This document shows positions 16,248-25,900 of a stretch of DNA of 64,000 nt, piece by piece. The translations under genes and the position numbers were made by a program. Positions within the stretch are counted from its first letter, which is position 1. Each line of letters opens with the position of its first letter. The notes beneath the pieces were generated by a model. It was not told the DNA's origin. It worked only from the letters and a program-made list of their open reading frames with translations, and ran no database searches. This stretch comes from Planctomycetes bacterium ADurb.Bin069 (lineage in GTDB: Bacteria > Planctomycetota > UBA8108 > UBA8890 > UBA8898): NCBI GenBank assembly GCA_002070955.1, contig MWEK01000018.1:22533-86532 (forward strand), given 5' to 3'.

Positions 16248-18281
16248 GTGAAGCGGGCGGCGGCGTTATGTCTAGGCGTGCTTGCGACCGGCGCCGCCGG
16301 CGGCGAACTGTTCCCGCCGGCGCAGGTCGGGGCCGGGATTTTCGGTCCGGAATCGGTCCGGATGGCGGTCGATTCCGCGAGCAACGCTTGCCTCGTCTTT
16401 CAAGGCCGCGACGACCCGGAGGCGCCCACGCGGATTTTCTGCGGGTTCTCGCTGGACGAGTTCGCGACCCTCCGAACCTTCGCCGTCGAGAAGAGCGACT
16501 GCCGGAATCCGTCCGTCGGGCTCGGACCGCTGGGCGCCGTCCATATCCTGTTCCAGGCGCGGTCAACGGCCGGCGAGTTCCTGTACTACGTCACGAACAA
16601 GGGCGGCCCCTTCCAGGCGCCGCAACGCCTGACGAGGGCCGGCGGCGTCGCGGAGCGCAACGGATCGGTCTGGGTTGAAGCCTCGGGCGGCGTCAAGGCG
16701 GTCTGGGAGGAATTCGACGGCGCGGCGTCGCGGGTCTTGTGCGCCGTCAAGGGCGGGGCGGCCGCCGCGCTCGCGGAGAACGCAACCCGTCCGAGGGCTT
16801 ACCTGTCGCCCTGGAGCGCGCGCCTGCACGTGCTGTTCCTTCGGGACGGAAGCCTTTACTACCTTCGCGAGGGATCCGAGCCGACGCTTGTCGCGGCGGG
16901 CATTGGCGAGGACGGCGGCTATGATCTCATCACGACCGCCGCCGGCGACGTGCCACACGTCGTCTTGACGACCCCGGCGGGCGTCTGGCACGCGAAGGGT
17001 TCGGCCGGCGCGTTCGACGTTCCGGCGCTGCTTGCGTCCGGCGCGGTTTCGCCCTGTCTCTGCGGCCTGCCGGACGGAGCCCTTGCATGCGTGTATGTGG
17101 CGGGCGGGGATGTGCGGCGGAGGGTGGACCGCGGCCGCGGCTTCGAGGCGGAGGAGGACCTGGGCGCGACGCCCGCCGCGGAAACCGAGGCGGTTTGCGC
17201 CTGCGACGGCGCCGGCTTTTTCCACCTGGCGGCGGCGGCCGGCGGCGCCCTCTGGTACCGGAACGACATTCCGCCGCCCGCGGCGGACTTCACGTGCGAC
17301 CCGACGGCGGGCGAGGCGCCGCTCGCCGTGCAATTCACGGACGAGAGCACGGGGGTGATTCGGAGCCGCCTTTGGGAGTTCGGAGACGGAGGCACGAGCG
17401 CCGAGCGCAACCCGGTGCATGTTTACGCCGCGCCGGGGAAGTGGACGGTGACCCTGGCGGTCGCCGGACCCGGCGGCGCCGCCCGGGTCGCGCGGGCGGA
17501 CGTCATCGAAGTCGCGGCGCCGCGGAATCGGTTCTTCATCCCCTCCATTAAGGTCTGGCCGGGGCAGAACCCGGTGCGGCATCCGGTCCTCGCGGAGCAC
17601 CACGATCCGGTGCAGGGCGCGCAGGTGGCGGTCGCGTTCAGGGATGACTACCTGACGGGGCTGCGCGTGACGCTGGCGGGCACGCGGCTCGAGGCCCTCC
17701 AGCCCGAATTCACGGCGGAATCCGTGACGGACGGCGCCGGCGGCGAGAAGCACCTCGTCTTCGGGGTCATCATCGATGTGGATCCGCCCTTCGACGGACG
17801 CATGCTGCCGGCCGCGCCCGCCGCGCGGACGCTGCTCTTTCTGGAGTACGGCGTGGCGGCGGGCGCTCCCCTGGACACGCGCATTCCGGTGGAGCTTCGC
17901 GATGGCATCGGAAGGCCGCCCATCGACAACGTGCTGACCGTCGCGGGGGCGGCGAGCGTGCGGCCCGCGCTGGCCGGCGGCAGCGCCACGACGGCGCCGC
18001 CGCCGGCGTGCCCGTTCAGGCGGGGCGACGCCAACTTCGATGGCGTCGTCAACGTGGCCGACGCGATCTTCGTGCTGGTGTATCTCTTCGCCCACGCATC
18101 GGCGCCGTCGTGCCTCGATGCGGCCGATGCCAACGACTCCGGCGTCGTCGACATCGCCGATGTGATCTATGTCCTGGCCTATCTCTTCGGCAGCGGCGCG
18201 ATGCCCGCCTATCCTTTCCCCGATGAGGGCATCGACCCCACCGCCGACGGTCTGCCCCAGTGCCTTTGCCCGGCGCGGTAG
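16248..18281 (+). CDS. Secreted protein with PKD domain and C-terminal dockerin-like calcium repeats
   Basis: 677 residues from a GTG with GAGG seven bases upstream. An N-terminal signal peptide (RAAALCLGVLATGAAGG) is followed by about 310 residues of beta-rich sequence resembling repeated propeller blades (LYYVTNKGG, LYYLREGS, LWYRND). A PKD domain follows at about 338-422, with the hallmark WEFGDGGTS and YAAPGKWTVTLAV. Next is a cohesin-like beta domain (about 425-575). The C-terminus holds two EF-hand-like loops, GDANFDGVVNVADAIFVLVY (about 590) and DANDSGVVDIADVIYVLAY (about 625), ending with DPTADGLPQC. Such C-terminal pairs are frequent in planctomycete extracellular proteins. It may be a surface or adhesion protein. 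No partner cohesin gene is nearby. Confidence 0.85.
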   Translation: MKRAAALCLGVLATGAAGGELFPPAQVGAGIFGPESVRMAVDSASNACLVFQGRDDPEAPTRIFCGFSLDEFATLRTFAVEKSDCRNPSVGLGPLGAVHILFQARSTAGEFLYYVTNKGGPFQAPQRLTRAGGVAERNGSVWVEASGGVKAVWEEFDGAASRVLCAVKGGAAAALAENATRPRAYLSPWSARLHVLFLRDGSLYYLREGSEPTLVAAGIGEDGGYDLITTAAGDVPHVVLTTPAGVWHAKGSAGAFDVPALLASGAVSPCLCGLPDGALACVYVAGGDVRRRVDRGRGFEAEEDLGATPAAETEAVCACDGAGFFHLAAAAGGALWYRNDIPPPAADFTCDPTAGEAPLAVQFTDESTGVIRSRLWEFGDGGTSAERNPVHVYAAPGKWTVTLAVAGPGGAARVARADVIEVAAPRNRFFIPSIKVWPGQNPVRHPVLAEHHDPVQGAQVAVAFRDDYLTGLRVTLAGTRLEALQPEFTAESVTDGAGGEKHLVFGVIIDVDPPFDGRMLPAAPAARTLLFLEYGVAAGAPLDTRIPVELRDGIGRPPIDNVLTVAGAASVRPALAGGSATTAPPPACPFRRGDANFDGVVNVADAIFVLVYLFAHASAPSCLDAADANDSGVVDIADVIYVLAYLFGSGAMPAYPFPDEGIDPTADGLPQCLCPAR

Positions 18282-18296
18282 CCGCGGCCCGCGCCG
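18271..18296. terminator. Inverted repeat between convergent genes (possible bidirectional terminator)
   Basis: CGGCGCGG (18271-18278) pairs perfectly with CCGCGCCG (18289-18296) across a 10-base loop containing the TAG stop. There is no T-tract, so intrinsic termination would be atypical. Confidence 0.35.
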
Positions 18297-19964
18297 TCAC
18301 TCCAGCAGCACCTGTCCCCAACTCTTGACGATGTTCCGGCGGATCTCCTCCTTGACCGGGATATCGAGGTGGTCCGCCACGGCGTAGTCATCCGTCAAGA
18401 GCGGCGCGCGGTCCAGGCCGGCCAGGAGGGCGGTCTGGTCCCGCAGGGAGCGGGTCGTCTCCTTGTGGAATTCGTCGGCGGGATTGTAGGCGTCCAGACG
18501 CGGGACGACGATGCGGAGAACGCCGTCGGGGCGCCGCGCGCCGGGGTCGTCCGATGCGAGGAGGTACACGTTGTGGGCGATCGTCGTCGCCTCCTGGGAG
18601 AAGATCTGCACGTGCGGAAAGAGGGGCGGGCCTCCCAGCGGCTCCTTGAGCGTCCGGACCAGCGCGGCCAGGAGCCGAGAGCCCGGCCCCCTGATGCTGC
18701 CGAAGACGTTCATGGCGAGGGCGCCGCCGGGGGCCAGGATGCGCCTGAGCTCGCCGAACATCTCGTGGGTCAGCAAGTGGCCGGGCGTGTTGTCGCCGAG
18801 GAACGTGTCCACGATGATCGCATCGAAGGGCGGGGTGTCCGGTCGCACCCGGTAGGCCGAGACCCACGTGCGCGCATCTTCGATGACGACGGTGTACTCC
18901 TCAGGCTGAAAATCGAACCAACGAGCCGCGACGTCCACCATGGCGGGGTTGATCTCGACGATGACGAAGTTCGCCCGGGCGCGGGCCGGATCCTCGCCCG
19001 GACGGGCGATAATGGTCTTGAGCATGGTGGGCACGAAGCCCGCGCCGAGGCCCAGAACGAGCACACGCTCCAGGCCGGGCTTGTGGGGCAGCACGAGATC
19101 GCAGAGGGCGTAGGGGAAGGGGGCGGCCGGGATCTTGCGAACCGGCTCGTAGCTTCCCTGGGTCAGGCCATCGTTGAGAAGATAGCGCCGGTGCCACTGC
19201 TCGTTGGCCGGCGCGGCGAGATCGACCACCGAGATCGTTCCGTAAAAGCCGTTGCGCTGATCGAGGGTGCGCCATTCGACCCGTGTCGACAAGGTGCCGT
19301 GAGGCAGCGCGGCGGCGCAGCGGCAGGCGAAGAAGACCGCGGCTCCCAGCGCCAACGCGCCGGCGCAGGCCGGCAGGAGCCGCCGGCGGAACAGGCCGAA
19401 GTACAGGGCCGCCAGCACGGCGAGGGCCGCGGCGCAGATGACGAGCGTCGTCACGTTGCTGAAGCGGGGCAGGAAGAGAAAGCCCGCGCTCACGGTCCCG
19501 ACGAAACTTCCCAGGGTCGAGACCGCGTAGAGCCGCCCGACGATGTTGCCGAGCCGGCCGAACTCCGCGGCGCAGAGCTTGACGCTGTAGGGCGCCACGG
19601 TGCCCAGCAGGAAAAGCGGCGGGCCGAACAGGATCGTCGCGGAAACCAGGGCGCCCGAGGCCAGGCTGAAGCGAATGCCCCACAGCAGGATCGGCCGCCG
19701 CAGCAGCAGAATTGACAGGAGCAGAACGCCCGCCGCGAAAATCAGGCCGTAGAGCAGGTCGGCGCGGGGGAACCGATCGGCGAGCCAGCCGCCCGTGCGG
19801 TAGCCGAGGGCCAGACTGACGAGGGTCACCGTGATCAGGGCGGTCCACACGTACAGTCCCGTGCCGAAGCACGGCGCCATCAGGCGCGTGCCCAGGAGCT
19901 CGACCACCATGACGATGGCGCCGGTGAAGAAGTTGGTGATGTACAGGAAGGTGATCAGCGGCAT
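18297..19964 (-). CDS. Membrane-fused spermidine synthase-like protein
   Basis: 555 residues. The first about 215 form six or seven membrane helices similar to half an MFS transporter (FLYITNFFTGAIVMVVELLGTRL, LLYGLIFAAGVLLLSILLL). The C-terminal domain (about 230-520) is a spermidine-synthase-type Rossmann fold with VLVLGLGAGFVPTML, IVEINPAMVDVAARWF, EDARTWV and FDAIIVDTFLGDN. Fused proteins of this kind are widespread, and most are not proven aminopropyltransferases. The substrate remains open. The neighbour upstream on the same strand, 32 bases away, is a macro-domain-like gene, so the two may be co-transcribed. Confidence 0.82.
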   Translation of the reverse strand: MPLITFLYITNFFTGAIVMVVELLGTRLMAPCFGTGLYVWTALITVTLVSLALGYRTGGWLADRFPRADLLYGLIFAAGVLLLSILLLRRPILLWGIRFSLASGALVSATILFGPPLFLLGTVAPYSVKLCAAEFGRLGNIVGRLYAVSTLGSFVGTVSAGFLFLPRFSNVTTLVICAAALAVLAALYFGLFRRRLLPACAGALALGAAVFFACRCAAALPHGTLSTRVEWRTLDQRNGFYGTISVVDLAAPANEQWHRRYLLNDGLTQGSYEPVRKIPAAPFPYALCDLVLPHKPGLERVLVLGLGAGFVPTMLKTIIARPGEDPARARANFVIVEINPAMVDVAARWFDFQPEEYTVVIEDARTWVSAYRVRPDTPPFDAIIVDTFLGDNTPGHLLTHEMFGELRRILAPGGALAMNVFGSIRGPGSRLLAALVRTLKEPLGGPPLFPHVQIFSQEATTIAHNVYLLASDDPGARRPDGVLRIVVPRLDAYNPADEFHKETTRSLRDQTALLAGLDRAPLLTDDYAVADHLDIPVKEEIRRNIVKSWGQVLLE

Positions 19965-19996
19965 ATTTGCGGAGTCTCCCGAACGCTCTGCCGGTC

Positions 19997-20605
19997 TCAG
20001 TCGGTTTCCTTGTGGAGTCGTTTCAGGTCCTTCTCGCGGCGGATGGCCTTGGAGAGATTGGCGACGCGGCGCGGTCTTTCCCGGTACACGGCGCGGACGC
20101 CGTATCGGATCTGGCGCGCCGCGGCGTACGCCGTCACGCCGCCCTCAAGCAGCGCGTGCTCGAGGGGGAACGCGACGGTGCCGATGCCCAGAGACGGGTT
20201 GCGCTTCAACGCGAGCATGACCCCGCGGGCCGCCAGGTAAATGTTCACCGTGGCGCTCAGTTGGGCCGTTCCGGCCCGGGCGATGGGCGCCGCGATGACG
20301 TAGGGCGGCGCCGGCCGCCCGGTGGGCAGGATCTCAGCCTCGCCGACGAGCAATTCGCCGTCGTGGGCCCCGGCGATGCGGCGCTGGAGTTCGTCCTGGA
20401 GGCCGAATCCCAGCGCATCCGCCACGCGCAGCCGGAAACCGTTGTCGAAGAACCCGAAGGAATTGTGGGGGACGACGAGGGCATCGCACGGGACCGACAG
20501 CGGGTCCTCCACGGCGGTCTCGACGTAGGGATGCTCGCGGAACAGGTAGCGGACGAGTTCCTCGCTGTCGGGGGCGACGCAAACAATGATCTTCATTGGT
20601 TCCAT
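19997..20605 (-). CDS. Macro-domain-like protein
   Basis: 202 residues. The segment DALVVPHNSFGFFDNGFRLRVADALGFG resembles the macro-domain core (NS.G.mdGG...), which binds ADP-ribose-type ligands. ELLVGEAEILPTG and PYVIAAPI match the following strands, and SLGIGTVAFPLEH corresponds to the IAFPxxG strand. The C-terminus is basic. Start ATG with GGAGG six bases upstream. An ATG three codons later is possible. A TACGAT -10-like hexamer at 20629-20634 lies upstream without a good -35. Its function could be ADP-ribose hydrolysis or sensing. Family assignment is moderate, because the Gly pair of the motif is altered (FDNG instead of DGG). Confidence 0.6.
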   Translation of the reverse strand: MEPMKIIVCVAPDSEELVRYLFREHPYVETAVEDPLSVPCDALVVPHNSFGFFDNGFRLRVADALGFGLQDELQRRIAGAHDGELLVGEAEILPTGRPAPPYVIAAPIARAGTAQLSATVNIYLAARGVMLALKRNPSLGIGTVAFPLEHALLEGGVTAYAAARQIRYGVRAVYRERPRRVANLSKAIRREKDLKRLHKETD

Positions 20606-20666
20606 GGCGGCCTCCACACAGGGCGCCCATCGTAGCATCAACGCCGCGCGGGCACCAGCCGGGCGC

Positions 20667-20694
20667 TTGCAAAGGCGCGGGGCGCGGCTAAGAT
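20667..20694 (+). promoter_or_regulatory. Candidate promoter of the deoxyribosyltransferase-like gene
   Basis: TTGCAA (20667-20672), 16-base spacer, TAAGAT (20689-20694). About 45 bases of leader precede the GTG start. Confidence 0.5.
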
Positions 20695-20745
20695 TGCGGG
20701 CCGCCTAGACGCCCCGGCGGCGCGGCAGGAAAGGAGACCGGCGCG

Positions 20746-21171
20746 GTGCTCACGATCTACCTCTGCGGGCCCATCATGGACGAGAAGGACGGCGAGGCGC
20801 GGCGGTGGCGCGAGGTCGCCGCGGCGGCCCTATCCGGGGAGTTCGCCCTCCTCGATCCCATGCGGCGGAACTTCAAGGACCGCGAGGTCGACAGCGCCAA
20901 CGAGATCGTGGAGTTCGACCTGCAGGACGTGCGCAACGCGGATCTGCTCCTCGTCAACTACTCCAAGGCCAGCATCGGCACGGCGATGGAGGTCTTCTAC
21001 GCCGCGCACGACCTGGGGAAGTTCGTGATCGCCTTCTCGCCGTACTCCTACCAGGACTGCAGCCCCTGGATGGTGCGGTTCTGCACGAAGATCCTGCCGT
21101 CGCTGGAAAGCGCCATCGAGTACATCCGGGCCCACTTCGCCGCGGATTCGCGGGCCCACGGGGCGCGGTGA
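20746..21171 (+). CDS. Nucleoside 2-deoxyribosyltransferase-like protein
   Basis: 141 residues. It has the family start IYLCGPIMDEKDGEARRWRE, the central DLQDVRNADLLLVNYSKASIGTAMEVFYA (catalytic-type Asp, then S.GT..E with the likely nucleophilic Glu) and GKFVIAFSPYS. Homologues transfer deoxyribose between bases or hydrolyse nucleotide N-glycosidic bonds (DNPH1-like). The exact substrate is unknown. Start GTG, with AAAGGAG eight bases upstream. Its 3' end is 19 bases from that of convergent recJ. Confidence 0.82.
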   Translation: MLTIYLCGPIMDEKDGEARRWREVAAAALSGEFALLDPMRRNFKDREVDSANEIVEFDLQDVRNADLLLVNYSKASIGTAMEVFYAAHDLGKFVIAFSPYSYQDCSPWMVRFCTKILPSLESAIEYIRAHFAADSRAHGAR

Positions 21172-21190
21172 CGGCGGGGCGGCCGCGAAG

Positions 21191-22909
21191 TCACAGGATT
21201 CGCTTCAGGTTGAGCTCGATCTCGCCGGCGCCGTTGAACGTGTTGAGGCGGGGCTCGTACGCGAAGGTGAGCGGGCCGGCGATGCGGTCGGCATCGGCGG
21301 TGCCGCCGAAGTAGACCGTGCGGAAGGCGGCCCGGCCGCTCCGGACGAAGAACGCCAGGTGGCTGCGCGTGCGGCCCATGCGCTGGACTTCGCCGACGGT
21401 CGCGAGCCGCTCGGCGATGAACACGGGCGGGCGGTTGTCCTCGCCGAAGGGCGCCAGCCCCGCGCACTCGGCGATAATGGCGGGGGTGAGGCTGTCGGGG
21501 GGCATGACCGCGTCGGCGGTGAAAGTCTCCCGGAGCACCGGGTAGCGCGCGCGGATAATGGCGCCGAGCCGCTCGGCGAAGGGCGCGACATGGGCGGCCT
21601 TGATGCGCAGCCCGCACGCCTCGGCATGCCCGCCGAAGTCGTCCAGGAGGCTGCGGGCCGCCTCGATGACCTCGTGGAGCGCCACGCCGCCCGCCGTGCG
21701 GCCGGATCCGCGGCCCGAGTCGCCCTCCAGCGCAATCAGGACCGTCGGTCGGGCGAACTCCTCGGCGATGCGCGCCGCCGCAATGCCGATGACGCCGGCG
21801 TGCCACTCGGGGTTGGCGAGCACGATGCAAGGAGTGTCGCCGCGGCGCGCCTCGACGGCCGCGGCGCGCGCCTGGCTGATGATCCCCTCCTCGATGCGCC
21901 GGCGGCGGTCGTTCTCCTTGTCCAGTTCCAGGGCGAGGTCCGCCGCGCGGGCCGGGTCATCGGTCAGGAGGAGTTCCAGCGCCCGGCCGGGGTCTCCCAG
22001 CCTGCCGGCCGCGTTGAGCCGCGGCCCGAGGCGGAAGGCGATATCGTGCGCCCTGAGCGCGGAGTCCAGGCCGCAGGCGCTGGTCTTCAAGGCCTTGAGG
22101 CCGGCGCTCTCCTGCTCGCGCAGGAAGCGCAGGCCGTGGTGGGTGATGATGCGGTTCTCGCCCAGAAGCGGGACGACGTCGGCCACGGTGCCGAGGCAGG
22201 CCAGCGCGATGGAGCGCAGGAGGAGGGCGCGGAAGGCCTCCGACACCTTCGCCTGCCCCGAGAGTTCCCGGGCGAGGGCCCACATGAGCTTGAACGCGAC
22301 GCCGGCGCCGGCCAGGTCGCGGAAGGGATAGCGCTCGCCGGGCGTTTTGGGGTTGAGGATGGGAACCTCCGCCGGCAGCGGGCCGGCGGCCTCGTGGTGA
22401 TCGGTGATGATGAAATCCAGGCCGAGGCCGCGGCCGAACGCGACCTCCTTCGCGGAGCCGATGCCGTTGTCGACGGTGATGACGAGGTTCGCGCCCCAGG
22501 CGTGCATGCGGCGGACGGCTTCGAGGGAAAGGCCGTAACCATCGTTGACGCGGTGCGGGAGGAACGCCTGCGCCTGGGCGCCGAGGTGGCTGAAGAAGAG
22601 CATCAGGATCGCCGTGGCGGACACGCCGTCGGCATCGTAGTCGCCGAAGACGGCGATCTTCTCGCGCCGCGCGAGCCCCGCGCGAATGCGCGCGACGGCG
22701 CGCGCCATGTCGTTGAAGGCCTCAGGCGGGACCAAATCCGTAAGCTTGGCCTGAAGGAAGCGTTCGGCCTCCTGGACGCTGCGCACGCCGCGGTTCCAGA
22801 GGAGCCGCGCCAGGAGGGGCGAACATCGCAGCGCGGCGGCGATCTCCCGTTCGAGGGCCGGATCGCCCTCCGGGCAGGTCCACGCGCATGCGTTGCGCTC
22901 GATCTTCAC
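21191..22909 (-). CDS. recJ: Single-stranded-DNA-specific exonuclease RecJ
   Basis: 572 residues, the usual length for RecJ (about 570-580). A 5'-3' ssDNA exonuclease in recombination and mismatch repair. DHH-family motifs: VFGDYDADGVSATA (DYDADG at 90-95), VNDGYGL, VITVDNGI, IITDHHEA (DHH at 170-172) and a DHHA1-type region with GRGSGRTAGGVALHEVI and FGGHAEACGLRIKA. A C-terminal OB-like domain closes it. It is preceded at 28 bases by the end of a large lipoprotein gene on the same strand, so it may be transcribed from there. No SD stronger than GAGAAG is visible. Confidence 0.96.
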   Translation of the reverse strand: MKIERNACAWTCPEGDPALEREIAAALRCSPLLARLLWNRGVRSVQEAERFLQAKLTDLVPPEAFNDMARAVARIRAGLARREKIAVFGDYDADGVSATAILMLFFSHLGAQAQAFLPHRVNDGYGLSLEAVRRMHAWGANLVITVDNGIGSAKEVAFGRGLGLDFIITDHHEAAGPLPAEVPILNPKTPGERYPFRDLAGAGVAFKLMWALARELSGQAKVSEAFRALLLRSIALACLGTVADVVPLLGENRIITHHGLRFLREQESAGLKALKTSACGLDSALRAHDIAFRLGPRLNAAGRLGDPGRALELLLTDDPARAADLALELDKENDRRRRIEEGIISQARAAAVEARRGDTPCIVLANPEWHAGVIGIAAARIAEEFARPTVLIALEGDSGRGSGRTAGGVALHEVIEAARSLLDDFGGHAEACGLRIKAAHVAPFAERLGAIIRARYPVLRETFTADAVMPPDSLTPAIIAECAGLAPFGEDNRPPVFIAERLATVGEVQRMGRTRSHLAFFVRSGRAAFRTVYFGGTADADRIAGPLTFAYEPRLNTFNGAGEIELNLKRIL

Positions 22910-22937
22910 TTCTCTTCTCCTCGCCGCGGCGAAGGGG

Positions 22938-25900
22938 TCACCGCGGCGCCTGCAAGCCCGCTTCGATGCGCTTCAGAATGAGCCGCTTGTGCTCCTCGGG
23001 CACGGCGCCCTCGGCTTGCGCCTCGAGAAAGGCGTCGCGCGCCTTGAGAAATTCCACCTGCGCGACGAAGCACTCGACGATGGCGAGGCGCGCGGCGGGA
23101 ATCGCCCCCGGCCCCCGCGCGGCGCGCTGGAACTCGGCCAGCGCCGGCGCGTACTTCTCCTGTTTCAGCAGCGCGATGCCGAGATTGTACCTGACCACCG
23201 GACTGTCCCGCAGGTTGAGGGCCCGCGCCAGGGAGTTCTCGGCCTCCTGGTACTTGCGCAGCTTGATCCTGCAGGCGCCCAGGAATACCAAGGCGTCATA
23301 GTGCTGAGGATTGGCGGCGACCGCCTTGACGAGGTACTCCTCGGCCTTGTCAAGCTCCTCGACCACGCTGATCGGCGCGGTGCACATCCGCGCCATGCCC
23401 CACCAGGCGTTGGCGTTGCCCGCATCCAGGCTGAGCGCCTGCCGGAAGCGATTGCCCGCATGGAGGCGGAGGTTGTTGGCCTTCTCGGTGTCTTTGACGG
23501 CGAGCGCCTTCTCCAGCTCGTCCAGGCAGATGTGGCCCGCGATGGCGAATTCGTCGGAGTCCGGATCGGCGGCGGGCGCCTTCACGGCGGCCGGGGCGAT
23601 AGCGGCGTGCGGCGCGGCGATGACGAAGGTCCAGGCCGTGTCGGCGCAGGCCCGCATGCGCTCGCCGACGCGCGCCTCGACGCGGAGCGACTGTCCGGCG
23701 CCGGGACGGTCGGGCACCTGCCAGGAGAACGCCCTGTCCGGAGGAAGGTCGCGCGCGATGCTCTCGCGCACCGCGCCGGGGCCCGGTATCCACCACAGAT
23801 CGACGACGGGGCCTTCGTCGAGGAGCGCCTGGCGGATCCACCACCTGACGGTGGCGGTGGCGCCGGGGACCAACTGCGCTTGGTCCGCCGGAGACTCCAG
23901 CCGAAGGGTCTCCCCCGCGTTGACGAGGTACGCCGCGGTCTGGGCGCGATTGCCGGCGCGGTCGCGGGCCTCGAAGCTCAGGGTGCCGCTGCGAAAACCC
24001 GGCGGCGGAAGAAACGGGAGCGCGGTGGAGCCCGCGGGCAGGTCGCGTTCCAGGAGGATCCGCTCCGGCGCGGCGCCGTTCTCCCGCACGGTAAGGCAAG
24101 CGCGCGCGGCGGTGGTGAGCATCGCGTCGACCGTTCCCGTGATGCCCTCGTAGTACGGCGGATTGAGCTTCAACTTCGCCCACGGAGGCTCGCGGTCCAC
24201 CGTGAGGGCGCCGTGAGGCTTCGTGTTCTCGTGCGGGGCCGGCGCCGCGTTGCCGCAGAGGTCCTCCGCGGCGGCGTACAGATCGTAGGTGCCCTCGGGG
24301 AGATCCGCCGTGCTCATGGTGATGACGCCGGAGGCGTAGCGCGCCTCCCGCGCCGTCCAGGCCGAGCGGCCCTCCGGGCGCAGGTACATGATGACGCGGG
24401 CCACGTCGGCCGGCCCTGAACGTATCTCGGCGACGGGGATGGCGGCGACGTGCGACGCGAAAAGCGGCCCGCCGTCGATGGCGAGCGACGGAGGCTCGGC
24501 GGCGACGGCGTAGGGGCCGATGGCGTTGGAAGCCAGCGTCGTTCCGCCGGGGAAGCTGACGAGAAGACGCAGATTGAGGCTCGGGATCGTGACGGCGGGA
24601 ACGTTCCAGGACGCGTGCTCGAGAGCGACGGCGGCGGCAAAGACTCGTTCCCACGGGCCGTCGAGTTCGGTTTGGATCTCGATGGCCGCCGTGCAGTCAT
24701 CGGCGTATTCGCCCGCGATGTTCCACGTCAGGTGCACCGGTTCGCCGCCCTTGAGGACCTGGCGTCCGAGATCGTTGAGGACGATCCCGAGGGCGGGTCG
24801 CGGGCCGATCGCGAGCTGAGGCGGCGTGTCGGTGCGCGGCGCGGCGCTGCGGTTTCCCGCTCTGTCCTGCGCCTGTGCGAAGAAGCCGATGGCGCGGTCT
24901 TCCCGCGCCAAGCGCATCTCGACGGCGTCGTCCATGGCCATGGCGCCGCTGGTCCAGGCATGCCCGCCGTCGCGCGACACGAAGAGATTCACCCACTCGA
25001 CGCCGGCGCCCGCATCGCGCGCGGCGGCGCGCACCACGCAACGGCGGGGGTCGGGAGACGGCACGGTCTCGAGCTGGATTTCGGGCGGCGTGCCGTCGAC
25101 GATCAGCGGTCCGCTCTCGGCCGCCGCCGTGACGGCGCCGTCCGTGCCCGTGACCTCGACGCGAAGCCGGCCTTCGCGGGTATCCGCGGCGGGACTCGTC
25201 CACGCGAAGACATCGCGCTGAAGAAGCGCATCGGTTCGACTCCAGGAATCGGCGGGCGTAGGGCGCCAAAGCAGCGCGACCCGCCAAGTGTCGGTGGGGA
25301 GATTCTCGACCTGGACGTTGAGCTGGGCGCCGGCTCGAACGCAGCCCGCCGTGTGAACCACGAGGGGGGGGGCGGGGATGATCTGCGGCCGCGCGGGCTC
25401 GATCGCGGCCGGACCGGCCACCGGCGCGAAGCCAACGGGCTCCGCCGCGACCATGACCGGCTCGACCTCGGCGGGTTCCGGTTCGACAGCGGCGGCGGGC
25501 ACCTCGGGATGGCGTGCGTCGGGCGCCGGCGGCTCCGGCACGGGCTCCGGCACGGGCGGCGACACGGGCGGCGACACGGGCGGCGACACGGGCGGCGACA
25601 CGGGCGGCGACACGGGCGGCGGCACGGGCGGCGACACGGGCGGCGACACGGGCGCGGCCTCCGATGGCGGCGCGCCGGTTTCCTTCGTGCCCATGATGAA
25701 CCGCTCGCCCGCCTCGAGCATCGTGATGGGCGGCAGAACGGCAAAGGTCCTGTCGAGCTCCGCCGTCGATTCGTTGCCCGCCAGATCGCGGCAGACGAGC
25801 CTGAGCAGGCAGCGGCTCGCGGGTCGATTCGGCACCTCCCAGGGAGTCTTGTTCGGGCCCTCGCGCACCGACAAGACGCCCAGACGTTCCCAGGAAGCGC

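Noticed and set aside
21359..22981. 540-codon open frame antisense to recJ
   Set aside because: It mirrors the recJ codons at high GC, has no family signature and no ribosome site. recJ is unambiguous on the other strand.
25547..25654. CRISPR-like or regulatory tandem repeat
   Set aside because: Units abut without spacers and keep the reading frame of the lipoprotein, so it is a coding minisatellite.
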